Source: JBELHJ01 sp042091495 (GTDB lineage Bacteria; Bacteroidota; Bacteroidia; Flavobacteriales; Flavobacteriaceae). Taken from it: a stretch of 19,109 bases of DNA. The translations under genes were made by a program, and so were the position numbers. The stretch spans positions 1 to 19,109 of the forward strand of contig JBELHJ010000043.1 of the NCBI GenBank assembly GCA_042091495.1. The letters are read 5' to 3'. Positions within the stretch are counted from its first letter, which is position 1. Each line of letters opens with the position of its first letter. The notes under the pieces were generated by a model, which worked only from the letters and a program-made list of their open reading frames with translations, had not been told where the DNA came from and did no database searches. Shown in pieces: positions 5,601 to 11,731 of the stretch.

Positions 5601-7647
5601 CCAGTTGATTTAAATAATAATTATAGATTTCAAATTGAGATCTAAAAGGGCTATTATCATCATTGATGTATAAATTATCCTGGTTTTCGTTGATTATTCT
5701 TGCCTTAACATTATCATTCCAGCAAATTTCGAATAAATCTTGTAATTCAGATTTAATATCTTCATCATAAATAGGGCAAGTTACCTCTACCCTGTTTTCA
5801 ATATTTCGAGTCATCCAATCTGCTGAAGATATGTATACTTTAGGAGAATTATTGTTACCAAATATATATAATCTAGAATGTTCCAAAAATTTATCAATTA
5901 TACTTATGGTTTGTATGTTCTCACTCATTCCTTTAATACCGGGAACCAAACAACATAAACCTCTAACAATAAGCTTAATTTTCACGCCCGCTCTACTTGC
6001 CTCATATAATTTGTCAACCATATCGTAATTAGACATGCTGTTCATTTTTAATTTAATGTAGGCTGGCAGTCCTTTCCTCGCATTTTCAATTTCTTTATCA
6101 ATTAATGCACAAAACTTATTCTTAGTGTTATGAGGTGATGTTATAATATGTTTATAGGTATAGATTTTATAATTAGCTTCAAAAAAATTAAATACCTTAT
6201 TGATGTCTTTAAGTATTTTTTGATTAGATGTTAGCAATGTTAAATCTGTATATAACTTAGCTGTTGATTCATTAAAATTTCCAGTACTTATAAAACCATA
6301 CCGTTTTATTTTATCGTTTTCAAAACGTTCAACCACACAAATTTTACAATGAACTTTAAGGCCAGTTACACCAAAAATTAAATCGATGCCTGAATCTTTC
6401 ATTTGGTTAGCATATTTTATGTTTGCTTCCTCATCAAAACGTGCCTGAAGTTCAATAGATACGATTACTTTTTTTCCGTTTTTTGCAGCATTAATTAATG
6501 CGCTTGCAACGTGTGAAATTTGAGCCAATCTGTAAATGGTAATTTTTATGGATTTAACTTTTACATCAAGTGCTGCTTCTCGTAAAAATTTAACAACATA
6601 TGAAAAAGTATGATATGGTGTGTGAAGCAAATAATCCCTTTGAGATATAGACTTAAATAAACTCTTATTTAAATCTAGCCCTTTCACTTCAAGTGGCTTA
6701 ATTGAATTGTATAGTAATTCTGTTTTTCCTAGACTAGGAAACTTCATGTAATCTCTTCGGTTGTGATATCTTGCTCCAGGTATTAAGCTATCTCGTGATG
6801 CAATATTCATTTTAGTTAGAAAAAACTCTAATGTATCTTGGTCTATAGAACTGTCGTAAACAAACCTTACAGGATGTCCAATTTGTCTGTGTTTGACACT
6901 TTCAGAAATTTTAGCCATGAAACTTTTACTTAAGTCTGTATCGAAATCCAATTCACCATCTCTGGTGATTTTGATCATATGGGCAGAAATTGATTTGTAA
7001 TCAAAAATCTGAAAAACATCATCCAAACAAAATCTCAAAACATCATCTACTAAAATGATATAGTTTTTACCATTTTCTTCTGGTAAAACAATAAAACGAT
7101 TTATAGACTTAGGTATTTCAATAAGTGCATATAATTTATCTCCTTCCAGAAGTTCCATTTTTACAGCTAAATAAGCCGGTTTATCTTTTAATAGAGGTAA
7201 TTCCAATTCTTCTTTAACAACAATTGTAACCAATGCAGAACTGATGTACTCTAAAAAATAATTTTTAACATAATCTTGTTGAGTTTCACTTAACTGCGTT
7301 TCATTAAGAATGAAAATTTGTTCATTCTCTAGTTCTAATTGAATTTGTTTAAGTATTTCAGAACTATGAGCTTGCTGTTTTATAACAACTTCTGTGATTT
7401 CTTTAAGTAAATTATCTGCACGCTTTCCTCCAAATTGATTTTTACCAATTTTTCCAGCTTCAACTATACGCTTGACAGTAGCATAACGCACTTTAAAAAA
7501 TTCATCTAGATTATTTGAAAAAATCCCAACAAATCTTAACCTTTCAATTAAGGGAACTGAGGGATCCTGAGCTTCTTGTAAAACTCTTGCATTAAATTTC
7601 AACCAGCTTAATTCTCTGTTAATATACTGTTCTTTATTTTTTACCAT
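5587..7647 (-). CDS. ppk1: Polyphosphate kinase 1
   Basis: Ppk1 reversibly polymerises the gamma phosphate of ATP into inorganic polyphosphate through a phosphohistidine intermediate. The 686-residue product is full length for the family. The N-terminal domain shows NRELSWLKFNARVLQEA and SNNLDEFFKVRYATVKR. The C1 phospholipase D-like domain holds QARFDEEANIKYANQM and the phosphorylated histidine H433 in GLKVHCKI, followed by STGNFNESTAKLYTDL. The C2 domain has KMNSMSNYDMVDKLYEASRAG, the second active-site histidine near H590 (EHSRLYIFGN) and the SSADWMTRNIENRVEV block. Start and stop touch the neighbours: its ATG follows the SixA-like stop directly (TAGATG), and its last bases contain the ppx start. 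This is a classic polyphosphate turnover pair. The plus-strand ORF at 5831-6028 is a shadow. Confidence 0.97.
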   Translation of the reverse strand: MVKNKEQYINRELSWLKFNARVLQEAQDPSVPLIERLRFVGIFSNNLDEFFKVRYATVKRIVEAGKIGKNQFGGKRADNLLKEITEVVIKQQAHSSEILKQIQLELENEQIFILNETQLSETQQDYVKNYFLEYISSALVTIVVKEELELPLLKDKPAYLAVKMELLEGDKLYALIEIPKSINRFIVLPEENGKNYIILVDDVLRFCLDDVFQIFDYKSISAHMIKITRDGELDFDTDLSKSFMAKISESVKHRQIGHPVRFVYDSSIDQDTLEFFLTKMNIASRDSLIPGARYHNRRDYMKFPSLGKTELLYNSIKPLEVKGLDLNKSLFKSISQRDYLLHTPYHTFSYVVKFLREAALDVKVKSIKITIYRLAQISHVASALINAAKNGKKVIVSIELQARFDEEANIKYANQMKDSGIDLIFGVTGLKVHCKICVVERFENDKIKRYGFISTGNFNESTAKLYTDLTLLTSNQKILKDINKVFNFFEANYKIYTYKHIITSPHNTKNKFCALIDKEIENARKGLPAYIKLKMNSMSNYDMVDKLYEASRAGVKIKLIVRGLCCLVPGIKGMSENIQTISIIDKFLEHSRLYIFGNNNSPKVYISSADWMTRNIENRVEVTCPIYDEDIKSELQDLFEICWNDNVKARIINENQDNLYINDDNSPFRSQFEIYNYYLNQLDGNA

Positions 7648-8133
7648 CTATTTTAATTGTTTGGGGGTGATAAAATGCGTGAGTTTTCCTATTTTAAGTT
7701 GAGACCACAAATCAACATTAAATTCTATTCTAAATAAACCCGAAGTTGGAACGTGTTCAATATTAGTTTTAGATAATTGATTTGCCATTTTTGTTAAAGC
7801 AAAATTGTGACCAAATAACATAACAGAACTGAAAGAGTTACTCAACATAGATAATTCTGCTTTTACAGCATGCCCTTCGAAATCATAAAGAGATTCTATA
7901 ACATTTAAAGAAATAGACTTCATGTCTAGTACGTAATTAAATATATCATAAGTACTTAGTGCTCTATTTGCTGGACTGGATACAATTAAATCATGATTAA
8001 TACTTAACCCCTTAAAATAATTTGCCACAAGCATAGCATCCTTAACTCCTCTTTCCTTTAAAGGACGATCTCTATCAGGAAGATTATTTTCCCATGATGA
8101 TTTGGCATGTCTGATGAAAGTGACTGATTTCAT
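7648..8133 (-). CDS. sixA: SixA-type phosphohistidine phosphatase (histidine phosphatase superfamily)
   Basis: The product from ATG 8133 is 161 residues, beginning MKSVTFIRHAKSSW, with the RHG-type catalytic motif RHAKSSW (the histidine forms the phosphoenzyme) and the arginine-rich follow-up DRDRPLKERG typical of SixA. A later SSPANRALSTY and a second histidine in FGHNFAL complete the active site. A TTG at 8157 in the same frame overlaps the pdxH stop but would add eight odd residues, so 8133 is chosen. E. coli SixA removes phosphate from histidines of phosphorelay or PTS proteins; here the target is unknown. It lies 20 bases after pdxH and directly abuts ppk1, which suggests, without proving, a link to polyphosphate metabolism or to phosphohistidine chemistry. 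Confidence 0.88.
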   Translation of the reverse strand: MKSVTFIRHAKSSWENNLPDRDRPLKERGVKDAMLVANYFKGLSINHDLIVSSPANRALSTYDIFNYVLDMKSISLNVIESLYDFEGHAVKAELSMLSNSFSSVMLFGHNFALTKMANQLSKTNIEHVPTSGLFRIEFNVDLWSQLKIGKLTHFITPKQLK

Positions 8134-8153
8134 TAACTTATTTTTTAAAAATA

Positions 8154-8798
8154 TCAAGGTGACAATCTGTCAATTAACCAATCATTATCATTCTTTGTAA
8201 ACAAGAAACGATCATGAAGCCGATTTTTTCTTCCTTGCCAAAATTCAATTTGATCTGCAACTACTATAAAACCTCCCCAATACTTTGGACGAGAAACTTC
8301 TTTATTTTTATACTCTAACTCTAAAGATTTTAAACAATCGTCTAAGAAATCTCTAGATTCAATAACATTACTTTGGTTTGAAGCTATAGCTCCTAATTGA
8401 CTTCCTTTAGGACGGGAATTAAAATAAGCATCACTAACATCATCAGGAACTTTAGAAGCTATACCTCTAACAATAACTTGACGTTCAAGATCTGGCCAAA
8501 AAAAAGATAAGCAAACCTGAGGATGATTTATTATTGCCTTTCCTTTATTTGAATTATAATTTGTATAAAACACAAATCCTTTGTCATCAAATTGTTTCAG
8601 TAAAACAATTCTACTAGATGGATAACCATTAACTCCTAAAGTTGATAAAGTCATTGCATTAGCTTCTCTAATAAAATTAGAATTATCGGCTTCATCAAAC
8701 CAATTAGCAAATAATTGAATTGGATTTTTTGGAAGGCTCTTTTTTATTAATTTACGTTGTTCATAAGACTCTCTGTAATCACTTAAATCCCTATTCAT
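8154..8798 (-). CDS. pdxH: Pyridoxamine 5'-phosphate oxidase
   Basis: PdxH uses FMN and oxygen to convert pyridoxine or pyridoxamine 5'-phosphate into pyridoxal 5'-phosphate. The 214-residue product from ATG 8798 has the family landmarks in order: LRDYR-like start NRDLSDYRESYEQ, SSRIVLLKQFDDKGFVFYTN (FMN binding, about 61-80), NSNKGKAI, FFWPDLERQVIVRG, YFNSRPKGSQLGAIASNQS, EFWQGRKNRLHDRF and the terminal DRLSP (usually RLAP). A TTG at 8846 extends the frame by 16 residues without family support and is rejected. It is separated from rnz upstream by 81 bases, so an internal promoter is possible; an inverted repeat (8822-8840) lies there. Downstream come the SixA-like gene, ppk1 and ppx. Confidence 0.95.
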   Translation of the reverse strand: MNRDLSDYRESYEQRKLIKKSLPKNPIQLFANWFDEADNSNFIREANAMTLSTLGVNGYPSSRIVLLKQFDDKGFVFYTNYNSNKGKAIINHPQVCLSFFWPDLERQVIVRGIASKVPDDVSDAYFNSRPKGSQLGAIASNQSNVIESRDFLDDCLKSLELEYKNKEVSRPKYWGGFIVVADQIEFWQGRKNRLHDRFLFTKNDNDWLIDRLSP

Positions 8799-8821
8799 AG
8801 TATTAATATCTAGAACTTTAA

Positions 8822-8840
8822 TATTACAATAAATGTAATA
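8822..8840 (-). promoter_or_regulatory. Inverted repeat upstream of pdxH
   Basis: TATTACA (8822-8828) and TGTAATA (8834-8840) are exact reverse complements separated by five bases, ending 24 bases before the pdxH start, in the only sizeable gap (8799-8879) of the minus-strand operon. The shape fits a dimeric regulator site or a weak hairpin. No TAnnTTTG box was found in the gap, and the sequence is AT-rich, so chance is possible. Confidence 0.4.
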
Positions 8841-8879
8841 CAACAAAAAATGCTAAAAAAGTAATACTTAAAAACTTTA

Positions 8880-9785
8880 TTAAATAGTTATTGTTTTCCC
8901 ATCCCTTGCGAGTATTACTTTTTCAAATACTTCGGAAGCTTCAGACTTAAATTGTGATAAATCATCATAGCGTGTGGAATAATGACCTAAAATTAATTGG
9001 CCAACTTTTGCAAGTTTAGCAATCTCTGCTGCTTGTTTTGCCGTACTGTGACCAGTTGACTCTGCCAAATGAGCATGCTGCTCTAAAAATGTAGATTCAT
9101 GATACAAAGCTGTAACTCCGTGAATTATTTTGACCAGACCTTCATCAAATCTAGTGTCACTGCAAAAGGCATAACTTTTTGGTAGTTTTGGAGGCTTAGT
9201 AACTGTATTATTTTTTACAATTTTACCGTCCTCATTTGTAACATCTGCACCTTGCTTCAACTTATTGTAATAGACCTTATGAATATTTTGATTTAGTACA
9301 GCATTAATATCAAGCTGACGTAATCCCTCCTTTTCCGCAAATAAAAAACCATTCGTGTATATTCTGTGACTTAATGGAATTGTTTTTACAAATACGTTGT
9401 CATCCTCAAATATAACCTCTGAAGATTTACTATTTAACTCATGAAAAATAAGTTTGTAATTCGTCCATGAGTCTGCAAGTTTCATTTGTAAAGTTACCAC
9501 TTCTTTTAATCCTTTTGGACCATAGATATGAAGATCTGTTTCTCTAGTAAGCAATCTAAATGTTGAGATTAATCCGACCAAACCAAAGTAGTGGTCCCCA
9601 TGCAAGTGAGAAATAAAGATATGCTTTATTCTTGAGAATTTAATTTTGTGCTTGCGCAATTGTACCTGAGTGCCCTCACCACAATCAATAAGAAAAATGT
9701 GATTTTTGATTTCCAGTACTTGTGCTGTAGGATTAGTGTTGACTCTAGGAGTCGCACTATAACAACCAAGAATGGATAATTGCAT
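8880..9785 (-). CDS. rnz: Ribonuclease Z (tRNA 3' endonuclease)
   Basis: RNase Z cuts the 3' trailer of tRNA precursors that lack an encoded CCA. The 301-residue product has normal length for the short form. It opens with the beta-lactamase-fold strand MQLSILGCYSATPRVNTNPT, has IDCGEGTQ (34-41) and the zinc motif HLHGDH (60-65: H60, H62, D64, H65), then the PLSHRIYTNGF histidine segment, the flexible-arm region, CSDTRFDE with the bridging aspartate, and LGHYSTRYDD for the last zinc ligand. Start ATG 9785 comes two bases after the stop of the STAS-like gene, so the two are surely cotranscribed. The neighbourhood (pyrR-pyrB upstream) does not itself suggest tRNA processing; the motifs do. Confidence 0.96.
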   Translation of the reverse strand: MQLSILGCYSATPRVNTNPTAQVLEIKNHIFLIDCGEGTQVQLRKHKIKFSRIKHIFISHLHGDHYFGLVGLISTFRLLTRETDLHIYGPKGLKEVVTLQMKLADSWTNYKLIFHELNSKSSEVIFEDDNVFVKTIPLSHRIYTNGFLFAEKEGLRQLDINAVLNQNIHKVYYNKLKQGADVTNEDGKIVKNNTVTKPPKLPKSYAFCSDTRFDEGLVKIIHGVTALYHESTFLEQHAHLAESTGHSTAKQAAEIAKLAKVGQLILGHYSTRYDDLSQFKSEASEVFEKVILARDGKTITI

Positions 9786-9787
9786 AC

Positions 9788-10120
9788 TTATAAATTTAAA
9801 TCACGTTCCATTTCCTCCATTTCAATTACATCTTTAGCCTCGATTAATGTAGGTACCATTATTAATTCTTCTGGAATTGAATCAATATCTATATTATTAG
9901 TGACAATTACAAAAGAATGACCATTTTCACGATGTCTATTTGATAACAACAAGAATTCGGATAGTTCAGATCTAGTTAATGGAATTAATGACACTAAAAT
10001 GACTATTATATTATTGTTAGAAAATAAAGAAAAATCGGCGTTGATTTTATTAATAAATTCAAGAGTTGAAAGGCACTCCTGGTTAATTTCTGTTAAATTT
10101 TGAAATGAATTAACAATCAT
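9788..10120 (-). CDS. Small STAS-like protein encoded next to rnz
   Basis: A 110-residue protein without catalytic motif. I recognise the C-terminal pattern SFVIVTNNIDIDSIPEEL then VPTLIEAKDVIEMEEMERDL as that of a short Bacteroidota family that often sits just before rnz and is sometimes labelled ribonuclease Z in databases for that reason alone; it has none of the RNase Z metal ligands. Predicted alternation of a central strand (IIVILVSLIP), helix (TRSELSEFLLLSNRHRENG), strand (SFVIVTN) and acidic C-terminal helix fits a STAS/anti-sigma-antagonist-like fold, which is inference. There is no obvious serine in the position used for phosphorylation by SpoIIAA-type proteins that I can assign with confidence. 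It is three bases from pyrB upstream and two bases from rnz downstream, so it belongs to the same transcript. Confidence 0.85.
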   Translation of the reverse strand: MIVNSFQNLTEINQECLSTLEFINKINADFSLFSNNNIIVILVSLIPLTRSELSEFLLLSNRHRENGHSFVIVTNNIDIDSIPEELIMVPTLIEAKDVIEMEEMERDLNL

Positions 10121-10123
10121 AAA

Positions 10124-11053
10124 TTAACGTTTAATTTTTGATGCTAAAAGGTACATTACAGCCATTCTGATAGCCACACCATTTTCAACTTGGTTTAAAA
10201 TAATTGATTGGTCGGAATCTGCTACATCACTTGTAATTTCAACGCCTCGATTTATGGGCCCTGGATGCATTATAGTTATTTTTTTATTTAAACCTTGAAG
10301 AATAGCCTTAGTAACACCATACTGCATGGCATACTCTCTGGTTGATGGAAAATAACTAATATCCATGCGTTCATTCTGAACCCTAAGCATATTTGCTACA
10401 TCACACCAATTAAGTGCTTTCTTAAGATTCGTTTCAACCGTAACACCTAAATCAGCAATATATTTTGGGAGCAATGTCTTAGGACCACATACCATAACAT
10501 TAGCACCTTGTAATTTAAGAGCGTAAATATTTGATAACGCAACACGACTATGAAGAATATCTCCAACAATAACTACATTCTTTCCAGAAACACTTCCAAG
10601 TGACTCTCTAATAGAGTAAGAATCCAATAACGCTTGTGTGGGATGTTCATGTGCACCATCACCGGCATTAATAATCTTAGCATCTACATGTTTAGAAAGA
10701 AATATCCCTGCACCAGGATTAGGATGCCTCATAACAACCATATCAACTTTCATCGCTAAAATATTATTAACTGTGTCAATTAAAGTCTCTCCTTTTTTAA
10801 CGGATGATTGACTTGCTGAAAAATTAATTACATCTGCAGATAGTCGTTTCTCAGCTAACTCAAAAGATAATTTTGTTCGTGTTGAATTTTCAAAAAATAA
10901 ATTAGCTATTGTAATATCTCTAAGCGATGGCACTTTTTTTATAGGACGGTTTATAACTTCTTTAAAATGATCTGCTGTTTCAAAGATTAAATCTATATCT
11001 GAAGTGTTGAGATATTTTATTCCCAATAAGTGGTCTACACTCAGTTCACTCAT
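10124..11053 (-). CDS. pyrB: Aspartate carbamoyltransferase catalytic subunit
   Basis: PyrB condenses carbamoyl phosphate with aspartate to N-carbamoylaspartate, the committed step of pyrimidine synthesis. The 309-residue product has the carbamoyl-phosphate motif STRT (57-60, in FFENSTRTKLSFE), the mobile loop SSVKKGET (83-90), MRHPNPG, EHPTQALLD (136-144) and the C-terminal HPGPINRGVEI (aspartate binding). The length is that of catalytic chains without fused regulatory domain; no pyrI follows. It starts three bases after the pyrR stop and ends three bases before the STAS-like gene. The pyrR-pyrB order is common and fits joint control of pyrimidine synthesis. Confidence 0.97.
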   Translation of the reverse strand: MSELSVDHLLGIKYLNTSDIDLIFETADHFKEVINRPIKKVPSLRDITIANLFFENSTRTKLSFELAEKRLSADVINFSASQSSVKKGETLIDTVNNILAMKVDMVVMRHPNPGAGIFLSKHVDAKIINAGDGAHEHPTQALLDSYSIRESLGSVSGKNVVIVGDILHSRVALSNIYALKLQGANVMVCGPKTLLPKYIADLGVTVETNLKKALNWCDVANMLRVQNERMDISYFPSTREYAMQYGVTKAILQGLNKKITIMHPGPINRGVEITSDVADSDQSIILNQVENGVAIRMAVMYLLASKIKR

Positions 11054-11056
11054 TAC

Positions 11057-11608
11057 TTAATTTTCTTTATTAGTTATATATACCATATCGGAATCACTAT
11101 TGGTTTCATCAGACCAATTCACAACCACTCTTTCATTATTTATGGCATCAACTTGTCTTCCTTTATAATTAGGTTGTATTGGTAAATGTCTACTAAATCT
11201 TCTATCGATAAGTGTAAGTAATTCAATGGAAGAAGGTCTGCCAAAGGACTGAATTGCGGTTAGCGCTGCTCTAACACTTCGTCCAGAGTATAATACATCA
11301 TCAATGAAAACCACATTTTTACCATCAATTACAAAATTAATTTCTGTGGTATTTGCTTTGAGTGGTTTATCTCCTCTTCTAAAATCGTCTCTATAAAATG
11401 TGATATCTAAGTAACCAATATCAAGATTTGTGATATTATGCTTTATAGTCAAAATATCAGCAATACGCTTAGCCACAAATGCACCACGGGGTTGAATACC
11501 TATTAAAACTGTATTAGAAAAATCATTGTGATTTTCAATGAGCTGACATGCTAATCTATTGAGAATAATTTTGACTTCTTTAGCATGAAGTAGTACTTTT
11601 TGACTCAT
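11057..11608 (-). CDS. pyrR: PyrR-type bifunctional pyr operon regulator / uracil phosphoribosyltransferase
   Basis: PyrR is a phosphoribosyltransferase-fold protein that in Bacillus binds pyr mRNA to cause attenuation when UMP is high, and can make UMP from uracil and PRPP. The preferred start is ATG 11608 (183 residues, MSQKVLLHAKEVKIILNRLA). The frame extends to TTG 11635, but that would run into the promoter box. The PRPP-binding motif VVFIDDVLYSGRSVRAA (about 99-115) is intact; GIQPRGAFVAKRIAD and FYRDDFRR are further family landmarks. It is the first gene of the operon pyrR-pyrB-STAS-rnz. The leader is only about 18 bases long, too short for a Bacillus-type attenuator, so any PyrR-dependent RNA control would have to work differently here. 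Confidence 0.93.
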   Translation of the reverse strand: MSQKVLLHAKEVKIILNRLACQLIENHNDFSNTVLIGIQPRGAFVAKRIADILTIKHNITNLDIGYLDITFYRDDFRRGDKPLKANTTEINFVIDGKNVVFIDDVLYSGRSVRAALTAIQSFGRPSSIELLTLIDRRFSRHLPIQPNYKGRQVDAINNERVVVNWSDETNSDSDMVYITNKEN

Positions 11609-11622
11609 ATGATACCAAACAT
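11605..11622 (-). CDS. Possible five-codon leader ORF overlapping the pyrR start
   Basis: On the minus strand ATG at 11622 opens MFGII and stops at TGA 11607-11605, which overlaps the pyrR ATG (11608-11606) as ATGA. Such an overlap would allow translational coupling. The ATG lies inside the loop of the inverted repeat 11612-11631. An ORF this short can easily arise by chance, so this is only a candidate. Confidence 0.2.
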   Translation of the reverse strand: MFGII

Positions 11623-11631
11623 AATTGGTAT
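11612..11631 (-). promoter_or_regulatory. Inverted repeat between promoter and start of pyrR
   Basis: ATACCAA (11612-11618) and TTGGTAT (11625-11631) are exact reverse complements with a six-base loop. The repeat begins one base after the -7 box (11633-11640) and spans the expected transcription start, ending 3 bases before the pyrR ATG. It looks like an operator or, less likely because half may be untranscribed, an mRNA hairpin. Confidence 0.45.
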
Positions 11632-11632
11632 A

Positions 11633-11640
11633 CAAAGTTA
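11633..11640 (-). promoter_or_regulatory. Probable -7 promoter element of the pyrR operon (TAACTTTG)
   Basis: TAACTTTG fits TAnnTTTG exactly and lies 24 bases before the pyrR ATG, directly after the rpsA terminator. Only a weak T-rich -33 region (TTTAT) occurs about 20 bases upstream. Confidence 0.55.
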
Positions 11641-11673
11641 GAATAAAAAAATGAGTTCTATAAACATAAGGCT

Positions 11674-11707
11674 TATAAAAAAAGCCTCTCAGTACTGAGA
11701 GGCTTTT
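11674..11707 (-). terminator. Intrinsic terminator of rpsA
   Basis: A perfect 28-base palindrome (11680-11707) with GC-rich core GCCTCTCAGT / ACTGAGAGGC is followed on the minus strand by a run of T. It begins about 25 bases after the rpsA stop. The symmetrical A and T flanks could let it act in both directions, but only the minus strand carries a gene running into it. Confidence 0.93.
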
Positions 11708-11731
11708 GTATTATAGATAAGGAAGAAATAA

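Noticed and set aside
11680..11707. Palindrome as an operator of pyrR
   Set aside because: GC-rich stem plus T run on the minus strand directly after rpsA is a standard terminator; the pyrR promoter lies beyond it.
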